Counted from the first letter of the stretch, positions 10,779 to 23,166 are shown. The stretch is 64,000 bases of DNA from Carnegiea gigantea (GCA_029747015.1 JAKOGI010000333.1:310001-374000), one strand, 5' to 3'. Made by a program: numbers and translations. Notes: generated by a model from the letters alone, not told the origin.

Positions 10779-12262
10779 TGCTATGATTTTCCGTAAGCGT
10801 ATGGTTTATCATTGTACGAATTATGGGTATCATCCTGAGGGATGGTTATGAACTTTGGTTATCAAAATTCTAAACTAAATTAAAACTGGATGCTAATTAA
10901 CTAAGCTCAATCAATAGTCTAAATACATAAGATTAATTCATGTATTGTGAACCACAACAAACCCTGCAAAGAATGTAGCTAAAATGAGGGATACCAAACT
11001 GCAAACAATTTTAGCCATTCAACACTTAGCTGTAATTGTTCTTGAAATCAGAACACATTTCACCATAGAAGACGACGATAGAGAGAGCTACATTTGAACC
11101 CAAGAATCAACAGAGCACATAAAGATGGGAGCAGAATTGGAGAACAGGAGCAAATGTGAGGCACGAACTCACGATATCGGTAGGATAATTCTGCATATCC
11201 AACTGAAGAGAAACCGAAAACCTCACTCGAAATGAACTAACTTAGAACTGAACCACAAATTCGAAAACCAGGAAAGTGCAATAAAAAACCTAATCTATCC
11301 TCTACTCTCCGCTAATCTGTACGCCCTCTACTCTACTCTACCCGAACTTGATGCCACTCTACTCTTCCATGCTCTGCTCCTCTCTATTGTCAGCCCCCAT
11401 TTCAAGAGGCCAAAAAAAAAAAAAAAAAAACACAGCTTCAGCCCCTTCATTGGCATTCCATAATTATCATATTTATGACCCATAAAACTGACTAAGTGAT
11501 GATGATGGAAATGATAGATAATGAAGGAGGAAAGAGAAAGAGTGAAACAGCTGGGCATGAAGGTGAAAGGCCATGGCCTGCTCTGTTCTGTTCATTCCCT
11601 CTATTATTTTTTCGATTTTGCTGGGCTAAAACAGAAAAAGAAGACGAAGAGAGGGAAGAGAGAGATGAAGAGCCTTCCATGGTGCTCTGTTCGGTCTCCC
11701 CTGGTCATAACCAATGAAGAAAAAGAAGGAAAGGGAATGGAAAAAGCTTGGTCACGTGCCTGGCATGTGGCCATATTAGGTGAGTAAACAGGCTGGGCCG
11801 ATGCAAGGGAGGGAAAGCAAAGAAAAAAGGAACTAGGCTAGGCCCACCGAAGGAGAAAAGAGAGGGAAAAAGATAAAGAAAAGATGAGGAGTGCACTGGG
11901 CTGGTCTGCAGACTGGGAACCAAACAAAGCCCAGGCCCATGCATGAATAAGGAGGGAAAGAAGGCGGAAGCTGGGTTCAGTTCATAAGCTCGGTTGGGCC
12001 TGGAAACTGGGCTTTGGCTGGCTGCATTGAATTTGGGCAACTAGACTGTGCCGTGGATCAAGCTTGGTCTTCGTCCTTTTTTCTCAACATCTTCTCTTGT
12101 GGCAAACTATCTTGGGCACCATGTTCATTTCTTTATTTGTTCAAAATTTTCATAATCCTACAAAATAAATTAAAAAACATATTAAAATTATAATTAAGTA
12201 GTTTTTTTTAGCAATCATTTGATAATAAAAGGATATAAATTATCATAATTTATGGTTTAACA
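10779..12262 (-). repeat. Athila-2 3' LTR
   Basis: In window orientation it starts TGCTATGATTTTCCG and ends GGTTTAACA, 1484 bp. It pairs with 20052-21544 over its whole length with visible divergence. A 20-base A tract lies at about 11410-11429, and a CT/GA-rich segment at 11480-12000 gives reading frames on both strands that are low-complexity shadows. The PPT abuts its inner end. Confidence 0.9.
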
Positions 12263-12264
12263 AA

Positions 12265-12278
12265 TACCCCCACACCTA
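12265..12278 (-). other. Athila-2 polypurine tract
   Basis: On the minus strand it reads AGGTGTGGGGGTAT directly before the LTR. It matches the AGTGTGGGGGTATT tract before the Athila-1 3' LTR. It would prime plus-strand DNA synthesis. Confidence 0.8.
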
Positions 12279-13650
12279 TGTTTTTCTCGACCTCGAGTAA
12301 AACAAAACTAACAATCGTAGAAAATAAAACCCTAACTCACTTTTGTAGAAATACGGTTGCACTTATCATGTACAACAAACCCTTCAAACCTCTAGGTCAC
12401 CCTTAGTGGATGAGTATAGTCTCGTGAAGGTTTGCAGAAGATATACCCACAAAATCTTTAGAAGAAAACATACACAGAAACTCAAAAATCTTTTTTTTTC
12501 CCTCAAAAATTAATATGTACAAAATTGGGAAAGATATATACACATTCTAATCAACTAAATCACCCATGTAACAAAGATATTGGCCTGCACATTAGCATAA
12601 TATGCCCATTAAGGCTCTCTACCTCATGAATAACATCAAAGCACTAACTTTCACCCCACTGTACATCAAGACTTTGAATTCACCACAGTGCTCGTGTGCA
12701 TGTGTCCTATCATCTTAGGTCTTAGGCTTACCAGAATCAAACTCAATTTTGCTTGACTGACACAAACTACATGATTGATTTAATAGTATAGGAAGCAAGC
12801 TTTTCCCATAACAATATTGCCTTAAAGGGTAACACCCAGTAACACATACCTCAAAGAGATGCTTGTCATTCCAATTTAATTTTATTTCTCTTTCTTTCTC
12901 TTTTTTTTCCAGTTTTTTTCTTTTTTTTTCATTTTTTTCATTTTTCTCATTCTCATGTTTTTCTCTCTTTTTCGTCTTTTTTTTGAATAAAAACCAAAGT
13001 AATTGTGTCAAAAATAAGCGGGAGAGCTGATCATGGAAAACTAAGACCTTAAGACAATAAGGATGATATATAGGCATTGGATTCCATGGCGATAATGAAC
13101 ACATAGGGTTAGAATGACATGCTGAATATGGAGACCTAACATGCACATCACACTTATAAACAAGTTAATAGTCAAAGCACAAGGAATTTAAGCTCATCAC
13201 AATACCACAAAGCTTCCCCAAAAACAAAACAAAAATCATTTTTTGAATTTTCAAAGATTTTAAACTTTTTTTAAAGTATTTTCAATTTTTCAAATTTTTT
13301 TAAAGGATTTTCAATTTTTCAAATTTCAAACTTTTTCAAAGTTTAACCCACCCCTACACCGAAATTTCACAATGTCCTTATTAGGAGTGGAAAGAAACAT
13401 AAAAACCAAAAATAAAACCTAAAACAAACAAATAAAAATAAGACTCAAAAAGAAAGAAAAAGGATATGACTCAAAAACAACTATACAACACATATACACA
13501 AAAGAAAAACAAACACAAACACAACCACCTATACAAAAAGAAAAGAAAAAGGAAAAAAAAGAAAAAGAGAAAAGGAGAGAAGGGATGAAAAAAATTTCGT
13601 AGCAAACCAGGTCGGATGCTAAGTACACCCGAGCTATCATCTCAACACAA
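12279..13650 (-). other. Athila-2 3' non-coding region
   Basis: About 1.4 kb between the end of integrase and the PPT, with no plausible gene. It contains a T-rich low-complexity block (12890-12985) and repeated TTTTCAAATTTT-type units (13250-13345). On the minus strand, a second purine tract (GGTGTAGGGGTGGG, about 13346-13359) lies roughly 300 bp after the integrase stop. Athila-1 (near 22775) and Athila-3 (near 63228) have the same internal tract. No env-like ORF is left. Confidence 0.7.
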
Positions 13651-14860
13651 TCACTGATCAGAACTCGACTCATGGAGTATCAGACACTCTATACCTTGCT
13701 TGCTGGATAACTCCATAAATTGCTTCAATCTTTGGCCATTCACCTTAAAGATGGCACCACTCTCAGGGTCTTGAATTTCGACTGCACCATAAGGAAAAAT
13801 ATGTGAGACAATATAAGGACCAGTCCATCGGGACCTCAATTTTCCTGGAAACAAATGGAGCTTAGAGTCATACAAGAGCACTTTTATGCCTGGGGCAAAC
13901 TCTTTCCTACGGATATGCTTATCATGAAACAACTTTGCCCTCTCTTTGTATGATCGAGCACTCTCATAAGCCTCAACTCTAATCTCATCAATCTCATTCA
14001 GTTGCAGTCTACGCTTCTCACCGACCTCAGTTAAGTCATAGTTAAGCTTCTTAACGGTGCACCAAACTCTATGCTCTATCTCAACAGGGAGATGACAAGG
14101 CTTACCATAAACAACCCTATAAGGTTACATACCTAAGGGAGTTTTAAAGGCTGTCCTACAGGCCCAAAGAGCATCTACGAGCTTGTCAGCCCAATCCTTC
14201 CTATTCCTACTCACTGTCTTCTCAAGAATTTGCTTAATCTGTCGATTAGACACCTCAACTTGGCCACTGGTTTGGGGATGATAGGGGGTAGCAAGCCTGT
14301 GGATAATCGAATACCTTTTCAGTAAGGCACCAAAAGATCTATTGTTAAAATGGTTCCCTGATCACTAATGATAGCACAGGGCATGCCGAATCTAGCAAAG
14401 ATGTTTTCCCTAAGGAACTTCACAACGACCTTAGCATTATTGCTCCTAGAAGAAATGGCCTCAACCCATGTAAAAACATAGTCTACAGTTAGTAAAATGT
14501 ACTCATTACCTAAAGAAGATGGAAATGGTCCCATAAAGTCAATACCATATGTATCAAAAACCTCCACCATAATGATGGGGTTCAGTGGCATCATATCCCT
14601 CCTACTTATTCTACCCAACTGCTGGCACCTAGGGTAACTCTTACAGTACTCAAAAGTATCCTTAAACAGAGTAGGCCAGTAGAAACCACATTGAAGAACT
14701 TTGGCTATAGTTTTTCTACCACTAATATGGCCCCCATATAAATGGTCATGCCAGAAAGAAAGGACACTTCTCACCTCATTATCGAGAATATACCTCCTAA
14801 ACACTTGGTCAGAGCAATACTTAAACAAGTAAGGATCATCCCAAACAAAAAAACTTCACA
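13651..14860 (-). pseudogene. Athila-2 integrase, broken
   Basis: The longest piece (14319-14828) spans the HHCC finger (HDHLYGGHISGRKTIAKVLQ, then CKSYPRCQQ, where one motif position reads SYPRC against SCPRC in Athila-1). It also covers the core GIDFMGPFPSS with the first catalytic Asp and IISDQGTI with the second. A shift after THF-equivalent IL ends it. The C-terminal piece 13651-13932 has [31 protein letters not shown], the binding domain of Athila integrases, and its stop at 13651 is the natural end. The middle (13933-14318) is readable only with shifts. The enzyme would insert element DNA. Confidence 0.85.
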
Positions 14861-15611
14861 AGGTAGAAGAACCTATCTCTATCATTCTTAGTCCAACCCT
14901 CAGGGATCCAACTAGCAACTAAGTAGTTCACAATATCGGCATACTAAGGATCAGGGTGAATAGCATACAACTACTCATCGGGGAAGCACTTAGAAATAGT
15001 TGACTCACTCTCTCTATCATAGAGAATCCTAGATAGATGATCAGCTATGAGGTTCTCAAAATCTTTCTTATATCTGATTTCACAATCAAACTCTTGCAAA
15101 AGTAATATCCATCTAACAAATATAGGCTTAGCATCCTTCTTAGAAAAGAAGTGCTTAAGAGCAGAGTGGTCGGTATAAAGAACCACATGAGACCTAATTA
15201 GATAAGGTGTAAACTTCTCAAACCCAAAAACCACAGCAAAAATCTCAGTCACAGTATAGTTCAGCTGGGCATCATTCAAAGTATGACTAGCATAGTAAAT
15301 CACATGGGGCTTCTTATCAACACTTTGCCCTAAAACCATCCAATAGCATAATTAGAAGAATCACATATCAATTCAAAAGGTTCTTCCTAGATGGGAGGAT
15401 GAAGAATAGAAGCAAAGGTTAAGGCCTCCTTAAGCTTAGAAAATGCCTGAAGACACTCATCTGAAAAGTGAAAAGGCATATCCTTAGCTAGCAAGTTAGA
15501 CAAGGGCTTCGTAATCATATTAAAGTCCTTAATGAAGTGGTGGTAGAAGCCAGCATGTCTAAGGAAAGACCTCACCTCTTTCACACAGATGGGAGGGAGA
15601 AAGATTAACAA
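14861..15611 (-). pseudogene. Athila-2 RNase H, broken
   Basis: The piece 15387-15611 holds the connection region (EVRSFLRHAGFYHHFIKDFN). A second piece, 14971-15339, holds the domain core (VIYYASHTLNDAQLNYTVTE, FAVVFGFEKFTPYLIRSH, RWILLLQEFDCEIRYKKDFE) and extends to LIADHLSRI, the normal end. A stop near 15389 and a short gap separate them, which removes the segment holding the first catalytic Asp from a continuous frame. A deletion of one codon within TVTE(K)E is also visible. Confidence 0.83.
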
Positions 15612-16640
15612 TCAAATCAATCTTAGCTTTGTCTACCTCAATCCTATGCTTAGAAACAATGTGGCCTAAGACTATAACTTTTCTAACCATGAAATGGCAT
15701 TCTCCTAGTTTAAAGTTAAGTTTTCTCCCTACACTTTTTCAACACTTCTCTTAGATTAGACAAACAGTCATCAAAGGAAGACCAAACACAGAGAAGTCAT
15801 CCATGAAAATTTCCATGCAGTGCTCAACTAAATCTGAGAAAATGAAAATCATGCATCGCTGAAAGGTAGCAGGGGCATTTCGCAGTCCAAATGGCATACA
15901 TCTAAAGGCGTATGTCCCAAAGGGACAGGTAAAAGTAGTCTTCTCCTAATTCTCAAGAGCAATAGAGATATGGGTATAGCCGAAGTATCCATCTAAAAAG
16001 CAATAGAAGAATGTCCAGCCAACCTCTCTAACATTTGGCCCAAGAAAAGAAGGAGAAAGTGGTCTTTCCTAGCGGCAGCATTCAATTTTCTATAATCTAT
16101 ACAAACATGCCACTTAGATTCTATAATCTATACAAACACGCCACCTAGATTGAACTTGAGTAGGAATTAACTCGTTCTTCTCATTCCTAATCGCCGTAAT
16201 ACCGGTCTTCTTAGGAACAACTTGAACGGAGCTAACCCACTCACTATCAGAAATGGGATAGATAACCACATGGTCTAACCACTTTAGCACTTCTTTCCTA
16301 ACTACTTCCTGAAGAGTAGGGTTTAAAAGCCTTTGACAGTTATAGTAGGGCTTAGCATTGTCCTCTAAATGAATTCTATGTTGCACAATTGAAGGACTAA
16401 TACCCTTGATGTCCCCTAAAGTCCAACCTAAAGCTTCCTTGTTTTCTCTATGTAGGGCGATCAACTTGATCTCTTGCTCCTGGTCTAGGTCAAAAGCAAT
16501 GATAATAAGTAAAGATTCATCGGGGCCTAGAAATGAATACTTGAAAGAATCAGGAAGAGGTTTTAATTCAAGACTAGGATGGGAAACAAATTTAGCAACA
16601 GATTCAGACACGGCAGTGAGCAAATAATCAATAGTAGAGC
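15612..16640 (-). pseudogene. Athila-2 reverse transcriptase, broken
   Basis: The piece 16114-16644 reads through LDQEQEIKLIALHRENKEAL, HLEDNAKPYYNCQRLLNPTL, SDSEWVSSVQVVPKKTGI and RWRVCIDYR, the N-terminal fingers of an Athila RT. It ends at a 31-bp tandem duplication (about 16089-16151) that shifts the frame inside VCIDYRKLN. The palm follows in shifted frames down to about 15612, including the region of the motif C Asp pair near 15800-15815. It cannot give a whole enzyme. Confidence 0.82.
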
Positions 16641-17333
16641 ACAAGTCATCAAACTCAAAAGCATCGTATTAGGCTCATCATTCATAAAAAATGACTCATA
16701 CTCAGCAGCAAACACATCATTTCGGGTATCATCAAGTATAGAATCCTTTGCCCAGTGACGAGTAGAGAACTCTACATCATTAAAACCAGAAGGCTGCCTT
16801 TGCATGTTAAAGATGTTAAGATCTAAAGTCATGTTGCCAAAAGACAGTCTCATCATACCATTCCTGCAATTAATGAGGGCATTGGCTGTGGCCAAGAAAG
16901 GACGCCCTAAAATCACAGGGACTTGACTAGCTAAGTTACACACCATCTCAGTCTCAATCAAACTGAAGTCCATTGGGTAAATGAATTCACCTACTCTGAT
17001 CAGCACATCCTCAACTATACCCCTAGGTAATTTAATCAATCTATCAGCCAATTGAATAACCATCTTGGTAGGTTTAAGCTCACCTAACCTTGGCCACTTA
17101 TATTCAGTAAAGGGTATCAAGTTGACACTGGCTCGTAAATCATGCAAAGTTATATGAATAAGCTGGTCCCCTATAACTATAGAGATAGCAGGGCAACTGG
17201 GGTCCTTATACTTCACTAGGATCTGATGAGATAGAATAAAACTAGAACTAGAGGCTAAGAAAGCCTTCCTAGGGACATTAGTAACTCTCTCGGTCATGCA
17301 TAGATCTTTTAAAAACCTAGCATATGGAGGCAT
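16641..17333 (-). pseudogene. Athila-2 aspartic protease, long open frame with altered active site
   Basis: A 256-codon run (16563-17333) begins MPPYARFLKDLCMTERVTNV and includes the active-site loop as HDLRASVNLIPFTEY. The Gly of DLGAS is replaced by Arg (near 17128), which should destroy catalysis even though the frame is open. It continues through VILGRPFLATANALINCRNG and the linker to RT, then drifts out of frame at its end. It is in the same frame as most of gag, so the original was one polyprotein. Confidence 0.85.
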
Positions 17334-19183
17334 CTGCTAAATAGCATCGAGCCAAGGGATGTTGATTTTAACTTAGGAGAAGGTTTCTCTCATCTTCCCA
17401 ACATGAGCTTGGTCTTTCTTTTTAAGCCTATGGGGAAAAGGAGGCAAAGGCATATGGACTTTCTCAGAAGAAGAAGGAGAAGAAAAAAAAGAACCCTTAG
17501 AAGGTGAAGGGTCAACTGACTCAGAGAAGTCTTTCTCTTTGAGCTCCTCTTTCTTAGACGGTGACTTAGGAGGACGGTGAGTATCAGAATCATTGGAGAC
17601 ACCATCAGTAGCATCCCCTGGGTCACTGAATGAACTAGTCTCTAAAGGTGAAGAAGAAGAAGAGGTAGAATTCTAGAAGAACTGCTGAGGATACCTGCAG
17701 GGCTCATTAGGATTTCTCACTTAGTTATCAATCTCTTGATCAGAACGAAGAGATATTACTGCATTAACTTTCCTTACGGGCTCACTTGGGTTACTAGAAG
17801 AAGAGGAGGCATGACCCTTAGGGTTCACGTCAGGCTAACTCGAAAAAGTACCTGGCCCCCTAGAAGATGATGCTAATTGGAGAAATTGTTCAGTCATCAT
17901 TCTCATCATTCTTTCCATGTTAGCATTAATCACTCTCTCCATATTATTATTAATTCTCCTCTCCATTTTATCAATATTGGTGTAACCAGGAGGAGGTTGA
18001 ACTTGAGCTATAGTAGGTGAAGGTTTAGGTGCATTAGACATACCTGGACAAGCCGGTCTCTAAAAGGAACTAGAAGGGTGAGAGATAGGCTAGGAATTAG
18101 GAACCGCAACATTTGGTCCATTACTCCACGAGAAGTTAGGGTGATTTCTCCACCCAGGGTTGTAAAAAGGGGGAAAAGAGTCGTTCTTAGGTCTCTGGAG
18201 GGCCGCACTCACTTGCTCTTGCCTAGTTGCTAACTGGTGAGCAAAGTAGGGATAAGCACTCAAAGAATGATCTAAGGCTTGGTAATGAGAGCAAAACACT
18301 ACAGAAGTCTGAGATAACTGGGTCATTTACGGAGACAATCCCTTCAACATGTTTTTTAAAGCAGCTACCTTAGCTTCTAAGTGACTCACATCAAAGACAG
18401 AATGCGACCTACCCCTGGCAAACCTAGAACTCAAGCTGTTATCTCGAGCAGTTTCCCACTGCATAGTTTTCTCAGCTAAATCCTCTGAAAATTCCCAAGC
18501 AGCTGCAGCGCTCTTTAAAAGAAAGCCACCCTGACACATGGACTCTACTATAGTTCTAGTCTGTTGGTCAAGTCCTTCGTATATAATCTGGTACAAACGC
18601 GCTTGTACTAAACCATGATGGGGACACTGGGCTAATAAATTCTTGAACCTATCAAAATATTTTCAAAATGATTCCCCCTCTAGTTGCACAAATTGACTGA
18701 TTTCATTCCTTAGCTTAACAGTCTTGGCATTAGGAAAATATTTTCTTAAGAATAATCTCGTAAAATCATTCCAAGAAGTTACAGAATTCGCAGCCAAGCC
18801 ATACATCCAACGTTTAGCACAATCTTTTAAAGCAAAAGGAATCAATTTCATTTGCACAACATCAATGGGAATATTAGAAAAATGCATCATACAACAAACT
18901 TCCTCAAATTCCCTCAAAAATAAATAAGCATCCTCTAAACCAGCGAATTTAGGAAGTATTGGAGTATAGTGAGGTCTTAATTCGAAGGTCACATTGGGTC
19001 CAAGGTCAGGTATAATGAAGCAAGATGGCAAAATAGTCCTTGGAGGATAGAAATTCTCACTCAAAGTTGTTCCTTGTGCAGTTACTTCTAGCTCAAGCTT
19101 GGGTTCAGGTTCGGGTTCTAAGTCAAGATCGGGTTCACTTCTAACAAGTCGGTGATTTCAGGATCTCTAACCCAACCAATCAT
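17334..19183 (-). pseudogene. Athila-2 gag, broken by stops
   Basis: The ATG at 19183 (MIGWVRDPEI) matches the gag start of its sisters. A frameshift follows near 19110. From 19064 down to the protease one frame is kept, interrupted by stops: TGA at 18661-18663 where Trp is expected, then near 18326, 18090 and 17835. The core domain is AYLFLREFEEVCCMMHF to WNDFTRLFLRKYFPNAKTVK. The zinc knuckle is degenerate: CSHYQALDHSLSAY has lost two of its Cys residues. The C-terminal part is Pro/Ser rich with a NNNMERVINANMERMMRMM helix. Confidence 0.84.
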
Positions 19184-20027
19184 ATAAATTCCACACCCTC
19201 ACCAAAGGTTCTATTTTTAGTCTTTTCTTTCTCTTATTTTTTTTGGATTTTTGATTTTTCTGATTTTTTTTCCTTTCTTTCTTTTAAGCCACAAAACAAA
19301 GCAACAAAATGAATAAAAACTAAAAGCACTATTCAAACAGAAAATAAACAAAACTAAAACAAAAGCACAAACTCAAAGAAACTCAAAGAAAATAAAAAAT
19401 AAAACCACACCTAAACACCTTAATTCCAGAAATAAAATTAAAATTCAAAATAAAACTCCTAAAATTTGAACTAAACATACAGAAACAGCCACACAATCAT
19501 CAGGGACATAAATATAATTTTTCTCGAATTCTTTCTGTCCCCTAACAGTGCAGAAAAATCAAAATAGATTATTACGTCTAAAATTCACAGAAAAATCTAA
19601 ACGGTCTCAAATTCCAGAAAAATTCATATAAACTCTAAAAATAACACTGAATCTAGGAAAAATATCAGCATAGCAAAAAATCGCACCAGAATTGCTCCAA
19701 AAAATTCAAATAGAATGCTGAAATTAGATAAAAATCTGCACTGAGCTTTAATTTCTGGATAAGTTTAACCTTGTATCTTTTTGCTGCATAAACCAAATGC
19801 ATTAGTACTATTTTTTCAGCAACCAATAAACTCTAAAAATAAAACTAATCTCGACAAAAATAAAAAACCAAAATACTAACTAAATTCAAAATTAAAACTA
19901 AATCATTAAAACAAAAATAATGACTCTACTAAAAACTAAAAATCACGACTCTAAAACTAAAACGAAAATGACTTGAATGACTCGGTTGCTAAACTAAGGT
20001 TCGATGCAACCAAATTTCACAACGTCA
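19184..20027 (-). other. Athila-2 untranslated leader
   Basis: Non-coding and A-rich in window orientation (T-rich on the element strand), equivalent to the leaders of Athila-1 and Athila-3. The block next to gag (minus strand GGTGAGGGTGTGGAATTTAT) is shared with them. No other feature is seen. Confidence 0.7.
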
Positions 20028-20045
20028 TCCCCAACGACGGTGCCA
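20028..20045 (-). other. Athila-2 primer binding site (tRNA-Asp type)
   Basis: On the minus strand TGGCACCGTCGTTGGGGA matches 14 of 18 positions of the tRNA-Asp complement TGGCGCCGTTGCCGGGGA. It lies six bases inside the end of the 5' LTR. Confidence 0.8.
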
Positions 20046-20051
20046 AAAAGT

Positions 20052-21544
20052 TATTGTGATTTTCCGCAAGCGTACGGTTTATTGTTGTACGAATTACGGG
20101 TATTGTCGTCAATGATAGTTATAAACTTTGGTTATCAAAAATTCTAAACTAAATTAAAACTGGACGGTAATTAACTAAGTTCAATCAATAGTCTAAATAC
20201 ACAGGATTAATTCATGTATTGTGAACCACATCACTCCCTGCGAAGAATGAAGCTAAAATAAGGGATACCAAGCTGCAAACAATTTTAGCCATTTAACACT
20301 TAGCTGTAATTGTTCCTGAAATCAGAATGCTTTTCACATAGAAGATGACGGCAGACAGAGCAACATTTGAACCCAAGAATCAACAGAGCACACCAAGATG
20401 GGAGTAGAATCAGAGAACAGGAGCAAATGTAAGACACGAACTCACGATATCGGTATGATAATTCAGCAAATCCGACTAAAGAGAAATCGGAAACCTCACT
20501 CGAAATGAACTAACTTAGAGCTAAACCACAAATTCAAAAACTAGGAAATTGCAAAATAAAACCTAATCTATCCTCTACTCTCCGCTAATCTGTACGCTCT
20601 TTACTCTACTATACCCGAACTTGATGCCACTTTACTCTTCCATGCTCTGCTCCTCTCTATTTTTGGCCCCCATTTCAAGCGCCCCAAAAAAACGCAGCTT
20701 CAGCCCCTTCATTGCCCTCCCTTAACCATCAAATTTATGGCCCATAAAACTGACCAAGTGATGATGATGGAAATGATAAATAATGAAGGAAGAGAGAGAA
20801 AGAGTGAAACGACTGGACATGAAGGTGGAAGGCCACTGCCTGCTTTGTTCTGTTCGTTCCCACTATTGTTTTTTGGGTTCTGCTAGGCTAAAACGGAAGA
20901 AGAAGATGAAGAGAGGGAAGAAAGATTGAGGATGGTTATGGTCAGGAACATGAAGAGCCTGCCATGGTGCTCTGTTCGATGTCCCCTGGTCGTGACTGAT
21001 GAGGAAAAAGAAGGACAGGGAATGGGGAAATCTTGGTCATGTGCCTGGCATGTGGCCTGATTAGGTGAGTAAATAGGCTGGGCTGGTGCAAGGGAGGGAA
21101 AGCAAAGAAGAAAGGAATTAGGCTAGGCTCACCAAAGGAGAAAGGAGAGGGAAAAAGACAAAGAAAAGATAGGGGGCACTGGGATGGTCTGCGGACTGGG
21201 AACTGAACAAAGCCCAGGCCTATGCGTGAATAAGGAGGGAAGGAAGAAGGAAGCTGGGTTCAGTTCATAAGCTTGGTTGGGCTTGAAAACTAAGCTTCGA
21301 CTGGTTGGACCAAATTTGGGCAGCTGGACTGTGCCGTGGATCAAGCTTGGTCTTCCTCTTTTTTTCTCAACATCTTCTCTTGTGGCAAACCATCTCGGGC
21401 ATCTTGTTTATTTGTTTATTTGTTCAAATTTTTCATAATCCTACAAAATAAATAAAAAACATATTAAAATTCTAAATATAAAATATTTTTGAGCAATCAT
21501 TAGATAATAAAAGGGTATAAAATATCATAATTTATTTTTTAACA
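20052..21544 (-). repeat. Athila-2 5' LTR
   Basis: 1493 bp, paired with 10779-12262. In window orientation it starts TATTGTGATTTTCCGC (TA where the partner has the canonical TG) and ends TTTTTTAACA, followed by the AATAA target duplication at 21545. The A tract of the partner LTR is reduced to a short run near 20685, one of several indels between the pair. Confidence 0.9.
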
Positions 21545-22498
21545 AATAAGTAGGAAAAATATGAAGCCACTAAACCCCATCATTGTGGTGGAGATTTTTG
21601 ACGTGTGAGATATTGATTTTATGGGACCATTTCTATCTTTTATGAATGAGTATATTTTGTTAACTATGGACTATATTTCTAAAGAGGTTGATGCCATCCC
21701 TTCTAGGACCACTGACGCTAAGGTAGTTGTGAAGTTCCTTAGGGAGAACATCTTTGCTAGATTTGGCATGCCTCGTGCTATAATTAGTGGTCAGGGCACC
21801 CATTTAATAATAGATCCTTTGATACCTTACTGAAGAGGTATTCCATAGTCCATAGGCTTGCTACACGTTATCATTCCTAAACTAGTGGCCAGGTTGAAAT
21901 GTCCAATCAGCAGATCAAACAGATTCTGGAGAAAACATAAGCAGGAATAGGAAAGATTGCACTGACAAGCTTGTAGATGCTCTCTAAGCGAAAAGGACGG
22001 CTTTTAAAACTCCCTTGGGTATGTCGCCTTACTGGGTTGTTCATGGTTAGCCTTGTCATCTTCCTGTTAAGATTAAGCATAGAGCTTGGTGGGCCACTAA
22101 GAAACTTAATTGTGACTTGACTAAGGCCAATGAGGAGAGACGACTGTAACTGAGTGAGCTTGATGAGATTAGAGTTAAGACTTGTGAGAGTGCTTGATCT
22201 TACAAAGAGAGGGCAAAGTTGTTTCATGATAAGCATATTCTTAGGAAAGAGTTTGTCCCAGGAATGAAAGTACTCTTATATGACTCTAAGCTCCATCTAT
22301 TTCTAGGAAAATTTCGATTTGATGGGTCCTTATATTGTCTCACATGTTTTTTCGCATAGTACAGTTGAAATCCAAGACCCTGAGAGTGGTGCCACATTTA
22401 AAGTGAATGACCAATGTTTGAAGCAATTTTTGGAGTTGTCAAGCAAAGAAGATGTGGTGGAGTGTTTGATACTCCACAAGCCAAGTCCTGATCGATGA
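21545..22498 (+). pseudogene. Athila-1 integrase core and C-terminal part
   Basis: This continues the integrase cut at 10778. The core reads IDFMGPFLSF with the first catalytic Asp. The second motif is IISGQGTHL, where sisters have ISDQGT, so the second catalytic Asp is Gly here (codon near 21788). The open piece 21621-21833 ends at a frameshift before the Glu motif. The C-terminal domain follows in broken frames ([21 protein letters not shown] near 22240-22305), and the natural end is TGA at 22496-22498. It was dead before or independently of the Athila-2 insertion. Confidence 0.84.
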
Positions 22499-23166
22499 TT
22501 GTATTGAGATAGCTCGGGTGTACTTAGCACCCGACCTAGTTTGCTAAGAATTTTCTTCTCTTCTTCTCTCTTGTTCTCCTTTTTCTTTTTCTTTTCTTTT
22601 TGTATAGTTGGGTGCTGTTCTTTTTCTCTTTCATATATATATGTTGTACACTTTTTTTTAGTCATGTCCTTTCTGTTTCCAAGTCTTGTTTTTGTTTGTT
22701 TTCTTTTTATGTTTTATTTTATGTTTAATGTTTCTTTCCACTCCCAATGAGGGCATTGTGAAATTTAGGTGTGGTGGTGGAGACACTTTGTTTCAGAAAA
22801 AATGAGCAAAAAAAAAAATTACAAAATTTTAAAAATCCAAAAAGCTTTTTATTTTGTTTTTGGGAAATGTATGTGCTATTTCTGATTAGCTATGTTCTCT
22901 TGTATCCTTAGTATATAGATGTGGTGTGTATTGATAGAACGTAGCCCTAAAGTATGATGTTTATATACAATCCTAAACCTTGACATTTATTCCAAGCAAG
23001 CTTGACTATGATAGATGAACCCGTAAGATCTTGAGCCTTATAGACTAATTCATCAATTTACTCTCATATTTTTCTTTCTTATGTGTTTCTTCCATGATTT
23101 CATCTCTAGAACTTACTTTACTTCTCATTGAAATCACATTTAGCATATGCATTATGATAATGTGAT

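Larger units (their letters stand above)
10779..21544 (-). mobile_element. Athila-2, Ty3/gypsy Athila element nested in Athila-1
   Basis: This is a complete-length element on the minus strand (10,766 bp). Its 5' LTR is 20052-21544 and its 3' LTR 10779-12262, with PBS, gag, PR, RT, RH, INT and PPT in order. Both flanks carry AATAA (10774-10778 and 21545-21549), a perfect 5-bp target duplication, and the host integrase frame is cut exactly there. Its proteins are close to those of Athila-1 and Athila-3, so all three are one family or close subfamilies. All its genes carry stops or frameshifts. Confidence 0.93.

Noticed and set aside
11328..12040. Several overlapping frames of 60-110 codons on both strands
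   Set aside because: They fall in a GA/CT-rich part of the Athila-2 LTR; low-complexity composition alone gives long frames on both strands.
12715..13146. 143-codon minus-strand frame with a Lys/Glu-rich tract
   Set aside because: The tract is a translated T-rich run in the Athila-2 3' non-coding region, and no family similarity is seen.
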